36,195 nucleotides of DNA from Nitrosospira sp. 56-18 (GTDB lineage Bacteria; Pseudomonadota; Gammaproteobacteria; Burkholderiales; Nitrosomonadaceae), in contig MKVR01000042.1 of NCBI GenBank assembly GCA_001899235.1, forward strand, positions 1 to 36,195. Reading direction: 5' to 3'. Below, piece by piece: positions 1-7,808 of this stretch. The notes under the pieces were generated by a model. That model was not told the DNA's origin. It made no database searches and was given only the letters and a program-made list of their open reading frames with translations. The number at the start of each line of letters is the position of its first letter. Position 1 is the first letter of the stretch. The position numbers and the translations under genes are program-made.

Positions 1-96
1 ATCCGCGCCCACTGCGCATCGCTCAACATGTCCCGATCCATTGCTCACACGCAAATTCCACATGTAAACACAAATCAACTATTGTGAACAGACCCT
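1..96 (-). mobile_element. Terminal part of an IS5-family insertion sequence, cut by the window edge
   Basis: Read on the minus strand, an ATG at 41-39 opens a frame giving MDRDMLSDAQWAR up to the window edge. This resembles the N-terminus of IS5-family (IS427/IS1031-type) transposases, which often begin with a L(S/T)DAQWARIEPLL-like segment. Just upstream, at about 83-96, is GGGTCTGTTCACAA on the minus strand, which fits the terminal inverted repeat of such elements. The rest of the transposase and the other end lie outside the window, so the repeat pair and target duplication cannot be checked. The family call is inference from a 13-residue match. Confidence 0.5.
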
Positions 97-431
97 AGAC
101 GCACACCTATTATTTTTCCCGCTACATCAATTCCTTCTTTCGGCGCAGTGTGCAGCACGCGTATTGTGATCCCGTTATGCGGTCCCAAATGATGAAAATT
201 GAGCAGTATAGAATCTGGAAAATTATCCGGATCAAATGAAATCCTGCATTCGCACTCGGGATTTGGGTTGGTTACAATTGTTGCTTCAAGAAGTTTTCCG
301 CCAGGACTAATGCATATTCGTAACGGATATTTGGGTAATAATGTTTCGCCTAATAGAAGTGAGGTTCCTCCATTCCAGAAGGTTACGTTAGTGACAGAGA
401 CTCGTGGAATTGGCTTATCCTCGTAGTTAAC
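97..431 (-). pseudogene. Fragment of a hypothetical protein gene, interrupted by the IS end
   Basis: The minus strand is open from about 431 down through the IS boundary with no start codon of its own. It reads as a coherent polypeptide beginning VNYEDKPIPRVSVTNVTFWN and continuing through GGTSLLLGETLLPKYPLRI and ISFDPDNFPDSILLNFHHLG to AGKIIGVRLG, where the IS-like end begins. This resembles a widespread hypothetical domain that usually follows an N-terminal membrane helix; here that helix and the start are missing. Base composition is more AT-rich than in neighbouring genes. No function is known to me. It is most likely a remnant truncated on both sides. Confidence 0.5.
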
Positions 432-433
432 CG

Positions 434-961
434 ATGACGAAGATTGAGGAGGCCGAAAAAGTGCAGGAAACGCTGGATGGGAAGGGCATGGATTGGCTGG
501 ATGTCATCAAGGCTGCCATGCGTGGATTTTCTGTCTACAACGACATGAAAGCCTATCTCATGGAAAACGACGTGCCGGCGAATTGCCATCATGCGTGCTG
601 AAAATACGCGCGTGGACCGTGTTTTGTTCGAGTTCGCCAAATCGCACCCGGACCCGGACCTGTGGACTCTGGACAACGCGCCGATGGTGCGCACGGTCAA
701 CCCCGTTACCGGATTCGTGGAAGAATACATAGACCCGGCATACAAGCAGCGCCAGAACGTCCTCACATTCAAGATCGATGGTGAGGAACACACGATCACG
801 TTCAATGAGAACAATCTGGAAGCGATGTGCCTTGCCACTTCCATGAAAAACCTGTCTTCGCAGCAACTCGGGCAGGTCACGCAGCCGGTCGGCAAGATTA
901 CGCGGTTCCTCGCCATGATGAACACTATCGCCAACCCGGTATTCATTGCACGCAACTTCCT
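434..961 (+). pseudogene. Frameshifted fragment of a large phage-type protein (LPD38-like)
   Basis: Two plus-strand frames together resemble part of one protein. The first, 434-601, encodes 55 residues including AMRGFSVYNDMKAYLMENDV. The second, open from about 573, encodes RRIAIMRAENTRVDRVLFEF, DLWTLDNAPMVRTVNPVTGF and FLAMMNTIANPVFIARNFLR. The frame changes near 573-600, which implies a small deletion. Homology stops near 961, where a family A repeat end begins. The last segment resembles the large polyvalent-protein-associated domain 38 found in huge phage and mobile-element proteins; this is recalled similarity, not a search result. The fragment is unlikely to be functional and marks an old prophage or mobile-element insertion. 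Confidence 0.45.
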
Positions 962-1030
962 GCGCGCACCTTGTGATCATCCCGACTTTACCAGCAACGC
1001 GCTCAACGAGATTTGTTCAACGCGTCCTTA
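960..1030 (+). repeat. Family A repeat, one end only (A1)
   Basis: The segment around GATCATCCCGACTTTACCAG, followed by CAACGCGCTCAACGAG and the terminus ATTTGTTCAACGCGTCCTTA, matches the right-hand end of the longer copies ending at 17480 and 23918, with a few mismatches. The other end is absent. It breaks the phage-type fragment on its left and supplies the stop codon of the moeB-like gene on its right. Confidence 0.7.
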
Positions 1031-1818
1031 TCCTTAGTGAAAGTGAAAGCGCCTTCTTCAACCGCCAGCGGCTTAGTCCGGCAAACCAGGCAAGCGGGAT
1101 CCTTGCTAAGCTTGATGCTACGCTGAGCCAGCGACAAGCCATCGAGCAGCAGCAAGTGCCCGGTGAGGGATTTACCGATCCCCAGCAGGAGCTTGAGTGC
1201 CTCTGCCGCTTGAATGCAGCCGACGATCCCTACCAGGGGCGCAAACACGCCCATCACCGCACAACGAACATCCTGGTCATCTCCTTCCGCCGCAAACAGG
1301 CACTCGTAGCATGAACTGGATTCATGGCGCAGATCAAAGACGGCCACTTGCCCATCGAAGCGTATGGCCGCGCCGGTCACCAGGGGTTTTTTTTGAATGG
1401 CGCAATGCCGGTTGATGGCATGCCGGGTAGGGAAATTGTCGGTAGCATCCACGACCACGTCGGCATCCGAAACCAGTTCCCTCAGGCTGCTCTCGTCGGC
1501 GCGCCGGTCGACTGCGATGACGTCGACTTCAGGATTGATTTCTGCCAGTGTTTTTTTTGCCGACAGGGATTTGGGCATGCCAATGGTTTTAGTGCGGTGA
1601 ATGATCTGGCGCTGAAGATTCGTCAGGTCGACCTTGTCATTATCGCAAATGGTGAGCTTGCCGACTCCGCTTGCCGCGAGATACATTGCCGCCGACGAGC
1701 CCAGCCCACCCGCGCCGACAATCAGCGCATGCGATTGAAGGAGTGTTTCCTGACCCCTTATGCCGATTTGCGGCAGGAGAATATGGCGGCTGTACCGCAA
1801 CAACTGCCCGTCATGCAT
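1003..1818 (-). CDS. moeB: HesA/MoeB/ThiF-family sulfur-carrier adenylyltransferase
   Basis: The 271-residue protein is an E1-like enzyme that adenylates the C-terminal glycine of a ubiquitin-like sulfur carrier (MoaD or ThiS) in molybdopterin or thiamine synthesis. Visible features are the nucleotide-binding loop GAGGLGSS near residue 36, the catalytic NLQRQIIH, DATDNFPTR, and two CxxC pairs (CYEC and CLVC) expected to bind zinc. The family also handles ThiS, so MoeB versus ThiF is not settled. It is last in a minus-strand run with ctpA, envC and gpmA. About ten C-terminal residues and the stop are encoded inside repeat A1, so the native C-terminus was probably replaced. Confidence 0.85.
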   Translation of the reverse strand: MHDGQLLRYSRHILLPQIGIRGQETLLQSHALIVGAGGLGSSAAMYLAASGVGKLTICDNDKVDLTNLQRQIIHRTKTIGMPKSLSAKKTLAEINPEVDVIAVDRRADESSLRELVSDADVVVDATDNFPTRHAINRHCAIQKKPLVTGAAIRFDGQVAVFDLRHESSSCYECLFAAEGDDQDVRCAVMGVFAPLVGIVGCIQAAEALKLLLGIGKSLTGHLLLLDGLSLAQRSIKLSKDPACLVCRTKPLAVEEGAFTFTKDKDALNKSR

Positions 1819-1906
1819 GGGAATTCAAACCGGGGCAGCCGTGCAATGAACAGAAGTGAAGGCCCGGGAAGCCGCCGTGCAGCTCCGTGCTTGCCGGGAC
1901 ATGGCG

Positions 1907-3355
1907 CTACTGGGAGCCCTGGTTAGGGGCCTGTGCGGCATTCTTCCTTATGGTTGAAGGATGGCTCTTCAAATAGTTCAGGGCCTGGGTCAGCAACAAG
2001 TCCTCACTGGAACCGAATTCTGCCGGAGGCTCGCGTTTCTTTTTCTGATCCTGCTCACCTTCCGGCTTGGGTGCTTTTACTTCGGGCTTGGGTGCCGCCG
2101 GGGCTGCTTCCACGGGAGCCTTCTTGATCTCCGGCGTGCCATTTGACAGGTGGCGGTCCAGGTCGACTTCCCGCAAGCGTTCCGATTCATCCTTGGCAGA
2201 TTCGTCGAGGATGTCAGGTGTAATTCCCTTGGCCTGGATGGATTGGCCATTGGGCGTGAAGTAGCGTGCAGTAGTCAGCTTGATGGCGGTATTGTTGCCG
2301 AGTGGAAGTATGGTCTGAACCGATCCCTTTCCAAAGGTTTGCGTTCCCATCACTATCGAGCGCTTATGGTCCTGCAAGGCGCCCGCCACGATTTCGGAAG
2401 CGGAAGCGGAGCCTCCATTGACCAGGGTGATCATGGGCACGGTCTTGATTGCAGCGGGCAAGCGCTTCAGATAGTCGTTCCGGGCATCGCGCAGGTAGAA
2501 TTCCGGGCTGGCCTTGAGCTTCATTTTTGCATCGTCAGTGCGGCCATCCGTGTAAACGACCAGCGAATTGGCGGGCAGAAACGCAGCGGAGACAGCCACG
2601 GCGCCGTTCAGCAAGCCACCGGGATCGTTGCGAAGATCCAGCACCAGCCCCTTCATGGGCACGGGCGTCTCCTTGAACAGCTTGTCGATTGCCTTGATCA
2701 GGTTTTCGCCGGTTTGCTCCTGGAACTGAGTGATGCGTATATAAGCGTAGCCGGGTTCGATCAACTTCGACTTGACGCTCTGGATCTTGATTATCGCCCG
2801 TACCAGAGTGAAAGTTAACGGTTTCGTCTCGCCCTTGCGCAATACGGTGAGGGTAATGGATGTGTTGGGTTTGCCCCGCATGCGCTTGATTGCCTCCGTG
2901 AGGGACAAGCCTTTGACAGCGGTATCGTCCAGCTTGATGATCAGGTCGCCCGTCTTGATACCCGCACGAAACGCAGGCGTATCCTCTATCGGGGAGATGA
3001 CCTTGACGAAACCATCCTCCATGCTGACCTCTATGCCCAGTCCGCCAAACTCTCCCTGGGTACCGATCTGCAACTCCTTGAAGGCATCTGCGTCGAGATA
3101 GGAGGAATGCGGATCGAGGCCGGTCAGCATTCCGTTGATGGCTTCGGTGATCAGTTTCTTGTCTTCCACCGGCTCGACATAATCGCTCTTGATGCGGCCG
3201 AATACCTCGGTGAATGCGCGTAGCTCTTCGACAGGAAGTGGATGAGGCACTTCCTGCGTTTCCTTGTTCGCGATGGCGGAAAAATTAAGACTGAGCATTA
3301 TCCCGGCAATTGCGCCAACGATAATCAAGCCGAATTGCTGCATTTTGTTGCCCAT
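1907..3355 (-). CDS. ctpA: Carboxyl-terminal processing protease, S41 family
   Basis: This is a periplasmic, membrane-anchored serine protease that trims C-termini of envelope proteins or degrades cell-wall hydrolases. An N-terminal hydrophobic segment (QFGLIIVGAIAGIML) serves as signal or anchor. A PDZ domain follows (FGGLGIEV, AGIKTGDLI), then the S41 domain with catalytic Ser in NGGSASASE and Lys in TFGKGSVQT. The C-terminal tail is rich in Pro, Lys and Glu. An ATG at 3355 is preferred over an upstream TTG at 3409 because GGAG lies 8 bases before it; this gives 482 residues, in the range for CtpA. It follows envC closely, and pairing with an EnvC-type factor fits cell-wall remodelling. Confidence 0.9.
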   Translation of the reverse strand: MGNKMQQFGLIIVGAIAGIMLSLNFSAIANKETQEVPHPLPVEELRAFTEVFGRIKSDYVEPVEDKKLITEAINGMLTGLDPHSSYLDADAFKELQIGTQGEFGGLGIEVSMEDGFVKVISPIEDTPAFRAGIKTGDLIIKLDDTAVKGLSLTEAIKRMRGKPNTSITLTVLRKGETKPLTFTLVRAIIKIQSVKSKLIEPGYAYIRITQFQEQTGENLIKAIDKLFKETPVPMKGLVLDLRNDPGGLLNGAVAVSAAFLPANSLVVYTDGRTDDAKMKLKASPEFYLRDARNDYLKRLPAAIKTVPMITLVNGGSASASEIVAGALQDHKRSIVMGTQTFGKGSVQTILPLGNNTAIKLTTARYFTPNGQSIQAKGITPDILDESAKDESERLREVDLDRHLSNGTPEIKKAPVEAAPAAPKPEVKAPKPEGEQDQKKKREPPAEFGSSEDLLLTQALNYLKSHPSTIRKNAAQAPNQGSQ

Positions 3356-3390
3356 CAAACGTTCTCCACACTTATCCGAAAATGCATCGC

Positions 3391-4692
3391 TCATTTTATT
3401 CTGACCCAATTCAAGGGGTCAAACGGTTTGCCTTGATGGCGTAATTCAAAGTATAAACCTGAATCCGGGTTGCCGCCGCTATTTCCCACGGTTGCGATGG
3501 TATCTCCGCCTCGAACCGAATCTCCTATCTGCTTATGGATGGTTTCATTGTTACCGTAGAGGCTCATGTAGTTGTCGCCGTGGTCCACGATCAGCAGGTT
3601 GCCGAATCCCCTGAGCCAATCCGCAAAAACTATCCGTCCGGCAGCAATGGCTTTTACTTCCGAGCCGCTGGAGGAGCGGATGAACAAACCCTTCCAGACG
3701 ACACCACCGTCAGCACGTGGACTACCAAAGCGATTGGCAAGTTCCCCGCGTACCGGCAGGCTCAGGCGCCCCTTCAGATCCCGGAAGGGGCTTGCCTGGC
3801 TCAATGCATCCGGCAGCCGGTCATTATTCAGTGCTACGGCACGGTCCTTGCGTTTTTGTTCCTCCCGCTCTTCCCGTTCCCGCTCCTGCTGTTCTCGTTC
3901 CTCTCGTTCCCGTTCTTGCCGCTCCTGCCTGGCGAGCATTTCGGTGATCCGATCGATCAGTCTGGTGAGACGCTGTTCGTCCTGCTTGAGCCTGCTGATT
4001 TCCTGCCGCCGCTGATTGATCTGGAGCGATATCTGCGTAACCAGTTCCTTGTGTCCGGTTTGCTTCTCTTCAAGCTGTTTTTTTTGTTCGACCTGCCTGG
4101 TCAGGATCGTGGCCAGGTTATGATTTTTATCCCGGGTTTCGCTCGCAAGTTCATCGAGTTGTCGAAGATCGTTTCGCAGTGCCTGGATATGTTCGGCGCG
4201 CGCCCGGGAGAAATACGCGTAATAATGCAGATTGCGCGCGGTTTGATTCGGGTCCTGCTGGTTAAACAGGAAGGTCAGATGCTCCTTTTGCACGCCGCCA
4301 TCCACATATTGGTGATAGAACAGTTTAGCGAGCTGTGATTGCTGCGCCTCCACGCGGCTCCCGATCTGCCCCGATCGTGTTTGCAGCTGGGCCAGCCTTT
4401 TCGTGGTTTCCTTGCGTTCCTGCGCAAGAGAAGTCAATTTGCTGCTCGCGGTTTTTATGGCTTCCTCGGACCTCCGCAGCGCATTTGCCGCCTCCGATTG
4501 GGATTCTTCCGTTTCCGCAAGTGCTTTCTGCAAGGTTTCGATCCGGCCGCGCAAGTGCTTCAGGTCTTCCTCGTTGGCCTGGGGAGCGGAATAAACCGGT
4601 GGCGACAGGATCGCCAAAGAGACGGCGATGAGCCTGGGAATGGCTGCGCGCGCTGATCTGGCGCGGGTCAACGCAAAAATATTCCGGGACAT
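3391..4692 (-). CDS. envC: EnvC-like murein hydrolase activator (LytM/M23 domain)
   Basis: The 433-residue protein has an N-terminal signal-like segment (LIAVSLAILSPPVYSA). A long coiled coil spans roughly residues 40-290, and its last part is a run rich in Glu and Arg (RQEREREEREQQ). The C-terminal LytM/M23 domain begins at about residue 310. Metal ligands of active M23 peptidases are only partly present: the usual first His is not seen (GELANRFGSPRADGG), while YFELRHQGKP keeps the late His. This matches EnvC, which is catalytically dead and activates amidases at the division site. It lies between gpmA and ctpA on the same strand. The repetitive Glu/Arg region is an internal low-complexity repeat in the DNA at about 3850-3930. 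Confidence 0.85.
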   Translation of the reverse strand: MSRNIFALTRARSARAAIPRLIAVSLAILSPPVYSAPQANEEDLKHLRGRIETLQKALAETEESQSEAANALRRSEEAIKTASSKLTSLAQERKETTKRLAQLQTRSGQIGSRVEAQQSQLAKLFYHQYVDGGVQKEHLTFLFNQQDPNQTARNLHYYAYFSRARAEHIQALRNDLRQLDELASETRDKNHNLATILTRQVEQKKQLEEKQTGHKELVTQISLQINQRRQEISRLKQDEQRLTRLIDRITEMLARQERQEREREEREQQEREREEREEQKRKDRAVALNNDRLPDALSQASPFRDLKGRLSLPVRGELANRFGSPRADGGVVWKGLFIRSSSGSEVKAIAAGRIVFADWLRGFGNLLIVDHGDNYMSLYGNNETIHKQIGDSVRGGDTIATVGNSGGNPDSGLYFELRHQGKPFDPLNWVRIK

Positions 4693-4837
4693 CTACCTGC
4701 TCGAAGAAGCTGTTTGCCGCATTCTTCGCGCTCGAACCGGGGACAGGCATGCCCACCCATAGCGGGAAAAATTGTCAGGCCTGGGATAGAGACAGCCGCA
4801 GTTATGGCAGACCGGTCGGGAAACCGCGAATTCATGG

Positions 4838-5587
4838 TTAAGGTACAATTTTTCCCTGATTCGCCACCAGGCGCATGGCTTGTTCGATCTTCGCCTGGTC
4901 ACCGAGATAATAGCTGCGGGCCGGTTTCATATTGTCATCAAGTTCGTATACAAGCGGGATGCCGGTCGGAATATTCAGTTCGAGAACGTCCTGCTCGGAA
5001 AGATCGTCGAGGTACTTGACCAGGGCACGCAGCGAATTGCCGTGTGCGCAAATGAGAACGCGCTGTCCTGATCGGACCTGGGGAGCAATGGTTTGTTCCC
5101 AGTAGGGAAGGAACCGCGCCACGGTGTCCGCCAGGCACTCGGTCAGTGGAATTTCCTTGTCCGGCAGATCGCGATAACGGGGATCCAGTCCCGGATAGCG
5201 CAGATCTTCGGCGGTTAACGCTGGTGGCCGGATACCATAGCTGCGCCGCCAGATCAGTACTTGTTCCTCGCCATATTTGAGCGCGGTCTCCGCTTTATTG
5301 AGGCCCTGGAGCGCCCCATAGTGCCGTTCATTCAAACGCCACGACAAATTGATGGGAAGCCACATCTGGTCCATTTCATCGAGCGCGGCCCACAGTGTGC
5401 GAATGGCGCGCTTCAGCACGGAAGTATAGGTGATATCAAACATGAAGCCGTTTTCCCGCAACGATCGCCCGGCATTTCTGGCTTCTTCCAGGCCTCTCGG
5501 CGTCAGATCGACATCTGTCCAGCCGGTGAAACGGTTCTCCTTGTTCCAGGTGCTTTCTCCATGCCGCAGGAGAACGAGTTTTTTCAT
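4838..5587 (-). CDS. gpmA: 2,3-bisphosphoglycerate-dependent phosphoglycerate mutase
   Basis: The 249-residue cytoplasmic enzyme interconverts 3- and 2-phosphoglycerate in glycolysis and gluconeogenesis. The phosphohistidine motif LRHGESTWN is at residues 8-16, the catalytic Glu is in RLNERHYG near residue 88, and the second His is in [10 protein letters not shown] near 182. Length and motifs match the dPGM family throughout. It is the first gene of the minus-strand run leading to envC, ctpA and moeB. A 145-base gap separates it from envC, so co-transcription is likely but not certain. Confidence 0.96.
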   Translation of the reverse strand: MKKLVLLRHGESTWNKENRFTGWTDVDLTPRGLEEARNAGRSLRENGFMFDITYTSVLKRAIRTLWAALDEMDQMWLPINLSWRLNERHYGALQGLNKAETALKYGEEQVLIWRRSYGIRPPALTAEDLRYPGLDPRYRDLPDKEIPLTECLADTVARFLPYWEQTIAPQVRSGQRVLICAHGNSLRALVKYLDDLSEQDVLELNIPTGIPLVYELDDNMKPARSYYLGDQAKIEQAMRLVANQGKIVP

Positions 5588-5893
5588 GCTGTTCTATAAG
5601 AAATAAGAAGGATGAGATTTTGCGAAAGGACCAGGAAGTTCCGGAACGAATCTCCGGGCAGGGAGGGTTTATTCAGGGGTTCCTGGATGAAAAGATGAAA
5701 TATCATGTCATTTTAAACCATTTTCGGCAGACCCGCAGCAGCGATGGCCTTGCAGGCATGTGGCGGGCTGCAGGAGGAACGCAATCCCGTTGGGGAAAAA
5801 ACAGCTCGATAGGGGGAATCGGGACATTCCGTTATATTCCTGTTCCTGATAGAATCCCGTTCCAGGCAGATATCAAGGAGGCTTCCAGGTAGC
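5588..5893. promoter_or_regulatory. Divergent intergenic region between gpmA and the rhodanese-like gene
   Basis: These 306 bases separate two divergent genes and must hold both promoters. A ribosome-binding site AAGGAGG lies at about 5876-5882, 11 bases before the ATG at 5894. AT-rich hexamers near 5830-5860 (TATATT, GATAGAAT) could be a -10 element, but no convincing -35 pairs with them. A 90-codon frame running plus-strand from 5620 looks non-coding. Confidence 0.4.
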
Positions 5894-6316
5894 ATGGACC
5901 CTGTATACATGACATTCTTGCAAAATAACATCACGCTGGTGGTGGCTGCCCTGTTGAGTGGGGGTCTGCTGTTGTGGCCGATGTTTCGCCGTTCCGGTAA
6001 TCAGGTGGATACGCTGGTGGCGGTGCAGCTCATCAACTACAAGGAGGCCCTGGTGCTGGATGTGCGGGAGGGCAGCGAATACAGTTCAGGACACATACCG
6101 AATTCCAAGCATATTCCTGCCGACAAACTTGAAGAGCGCGTTCAGGAGCTTGAAAAATTCAAGGGCAAGCCCATCTTGCTAGTGCATCGCAGCGGCGTCA
6201 ATGCTACCGGCAAGGCTGGCTCGATTCTGCTCAAGCACGGATTCAAGCACGTACATAATCTGGCGGGGGGAATAGACGCATGGCGCACGGCGAATCTACC
6301 CATACTCAAAAAGTAG
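5894..6316 (+). CDS. Membrane-anchored rhodanese-like protein lacking the catalytic cysteine
   Basis: The 140-residue protein has one N-terminal transmembrane segment (about residues 13-30, LVVAALLSGGLLLWP) and a single rhodanese domain (about 38-138). The fold motifs are clear: LVLDVREGSEYSSGHI and HNLAGGIDAW. The active-site loop, normally CRSG or CxSGxR, reads LLVHRSGVNA, with His98 where the sulfur-carrying Cys should be. Thiosulfate sulfurtransferase activity by the usual mechanism is therefore not expected. The gene occupies the YibN position, upstream of a glutaredoxin gene and secB, as in many Proteobacteria. A strong ribosome-binding site precedes the start. Its role may be binding or structural; that is inference. 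Confidence 0.85.
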   Translation: MDPVYMTFLQNNITLVVAALLSGGLLLWPMFRRSGNQVDTLVAVQLINYKEALVLDVREGSEYSSGHIPNSKHIPADKLEERVQELEKFKGKPILLVHRSGVNATGKAGSILLKHGFKHVHNLAGGIDAWRTANLPILKK

Positions 6317-6324
6317 AAGGCCTC

Positions 6325-6579
6325 ATGAACGTTATCATGTATTCCACTGGTTTCTGTCCGTATTGCATCATGGCTGAACGCATGCTGCGCTCCAGAGGCG
6401 TCAGTGAAATCGAGAAAATTCGGGTCGATCTGGATCCCATGAAACGAACCGAGATGATGGAAAAGACCGGGCGGCGAACTGTTCCGCAAATTTTTATCGG
6501 CGATACGCATGTGGGAGGGTATGATGATCTGGCAAAACTGGACCGAAGTGACGGATTGGCCAAACTTCTGTCGGCTTGA
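6325..6579 (+). CDS. grxC: Glutaredoxin 3-type dithiol glutaredoxin
   Basis: The protein of 84 residues is a glutathione-dependent disulfide reductase of the cytoplasm. The dithiol active site CPYC is at residues 11-14, with the glutathione-binding TVPQIFIG and GGYDDL segments. Length matches GrxC. The ATG at 6325 is chosen over an in-frame ATG at 6280, which lies inside the rhodanese gene and would add 15 atypical residues; AAGG lies just before 6325. It starts 8 bases after the rhodanese stop and precedes secB by about 236 bases, which include a degraded repeat end. Confidence 0.93.
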   Translation: MNVIMYSTGFCPYCIMAERMLRSRGVSEIEKIRVDLDPMKRTEMMEKTGRRTVPQIFIGDTHVGGYDDLAKLDRSDGLAKLLSA

Positions 6580-6607
6580 TTCGCATTCGGGCGCATGAGT
6601 TTCAGGA

Positions 6608-6650
6608 AACCGCTAAACGAATCTCCGCTGATGTAACAGGTGGCTTTGAG
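6608..6650 (+). repeat. Degenerate left end of a family A repeat
   Basis: GGAAACCGCTAAACGAATCT, CCGCTG and GGTGGCTTTG in this order resemble the left end of the full copies (GGAAGCGCTGAATAAATCTC, CCGCTGGCG, GGTGGCTTTGCGG). No matching right end was found before secB. It lies in the 236-base gap between the glutaredoxin gene and secB, where I see no gene; minus-strand frames there look non-coding. Confidence 0.4.
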
Positions 6651-6815
6651 GGATCAGCGCTTCCCTGGGATCATGAATGACATTCGCTCTGCCACGAGCG
6701 CACCCTGTCCCGGGTTTTTGCTTTGCGAGGCGCGGCCGGGCTGCGTTAGCCTTATCCCTGCCACGGGACGTGGCTGAACCGTTTTTATCCCCTACCAACC
6801 TATACGGAATCCAGC

Positions 6816-7298
6816 ATGAGTGACCAGCCGCAGCCGGTTTTCAACATCGAAAAGATCTACGTCAAGGATTTATCCCTTGAGATTCCCCATGCCCCCAAAA
6901 TTTTTCTCGAGCGCGACACGCCGGAGGTGAATATCCAGTTGCACAGCAAAGGGGATCGCATCGATGAAGGCATGTATGAAGTATTGCTGACGATAACGGT
7001 CACAGCGAAGATCAAGGAAAGAACCATGTTTCTGATAGAGGTCGGGCAGGCGGGCGTATTCCAGATACGCCATATACCCGGAACCGAGCTCGATCCGGTA
7101 TTAGGCATTGCCTGTCCCACGATTCTCTTCCCCTACCTGCGTGAGTCGGTTTCGGACATCGTTACCCGGGCCGGATTTCCGCCGGTGATTTTGAATCCGG
7201 TAAATTTCGAGGCACTCTATCAGCAGGGAAAGCAGGCCGAGACAAATGCCGGAGAGGTGGCGGAGAAGCCGGCAGAAACCCAGCCGACCACACATTAG
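6816..7298 (+). CDS. secB: Protein-export chaperone SecB
   Basis: The 160-residue cytoplasmic chaperone keeps precursor proteins unfolded and hands them to SecA. Family features are the N-terminal FNIEKIYVKDLSLEIP segment, VLLTITVTAKI, EVGQAGVF, and the late PTILFPYLRESVSDIVTRAG and PPVILNPVNF segments. Length is typical. It sits between a glutaredoxin gene and, after a small SH3-domain gene, gpsA; grx-secB-gpsA is a common order in Proteobacteria. Confidence 0.97.
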   Translation: MSDQPQPVFNIEKIYVKDLSLEIPHAPKIFLERDTPEVNIQLHSKGDRIDEGMYEVLLTITVTAKIKERTMFLIEVGQAGVFQIRHIPGTELDPVLGIACPTILFPYLRESVSDIVTRAGFPPVILNPVNFEALYQQGKQAETNAGEVAEKPAETQPTTH

Positions 7299-7301
7299 GA
7301 A

Positions 7302-7808
7302 ATGACGGGCATGGGTGCCTTGCCGGCAATATACCGGATTTCCCAAAGGTTGCGTTTAGCCCCTTCGAGCATTGGCGTGCTGGCTTTTCTCATCCTTCCA
7401 TTATTGCCGTCACTCGCTCTTGCGGCGATGGAATTCTTCTCTACCGGTGAAAGTGCCGTCATCATGTATGACGCCCCTTCGCTCAAGGCGGACAGGCTAT
7501 ATGTGGCGAGCCGCAATTTCCCGGTGGAAGTCATCGTGAAAGTGGAAGGGTGGGTAAAAGTGCGCGATAGCGAAGGCACGCTCGCCTGGGTCGAGGAAAA
7601 AGCGCTGAGTGAAAAGCGGTATGTGATCGTTACTGCTCCCCAGGCAGAGGTTTACCACGCACCGAGCACGACTTCGGCGCTGCTATTCCAGGCGCAGCGG
7701 AATGTGGTCATGGAATGGCTGGAGCCTGCGGCGATAGGTTGGGTCAAGGTGCGCCATCAGGATGGACAGATCGGGTACGTCAGGACGCAGCAGGTCTGGG
7801 GTTCATGA
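7302..7808 (+). CDS. Exported SH3-like domain protein
   Basis: The 168-residue protein has an N-terminal signal-like segment (VLAFLILPLLPSLALA) ending near residue 42, then two bacterial SH3-like repeats. The repeats contain matching GWVKVRDSEGTLAWV and GWVKVRHQDGQIGYV segments, about 75 residues apart. Such domains often bind peptidoglycan or envelope proteins, so it probably acts in the periplasm. The start is uncertain: ATG at 7302 follows the secB stop by 3 bases, and ATG at 7311 fits the AGGA at 7297-7300 better. Its stop overlaps the gpsA start (ATGA), indicating translational coupling within the secB operon. No specific function can be assigned. Confidence 0.8.
   Translation: MTGMGALPAIYRISQRLRLAPSSIGVLAFLILPLLPSLALAAMEFFSTGESAVIMYDAPSLKADRLYVASRNFPVEVIVKVEGWVKVRDSEGTLAWVEEKALSEKRYVIVTAPQAEVYHAPSTTSALLFQAQRNVVMEWLEPAAIGWVKVRHQDGQIGYVRTQQVWGS

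Noticed and set aside
199-426. Plus-strand frame of 75 codons starting at TTG
   Set aside because: The opposite strand reads as a coherent hypothetical protein fragment over the same bases, which is the better explanation.
3850-3930. Short direct repeats that could look like a CRISPR or tandem array
   Set aside because: They encode the Glu/Arg-rich coiled coil of EnvC and have no spacers.
5620-5892. Plus-strand frame of 90 codons upstream of the rhodanese-like gene
   Set aside because: Composition is unlike a protein, it has no ribosome-binding site, and it covers the region that must hold both divergent promoters.
6613-6798. Minus-strand frame between the glutaredoxin gene and secB
   Set aside because: It covers a degenerate repeat end, and no protein family or ribosome-binding site is apparent.
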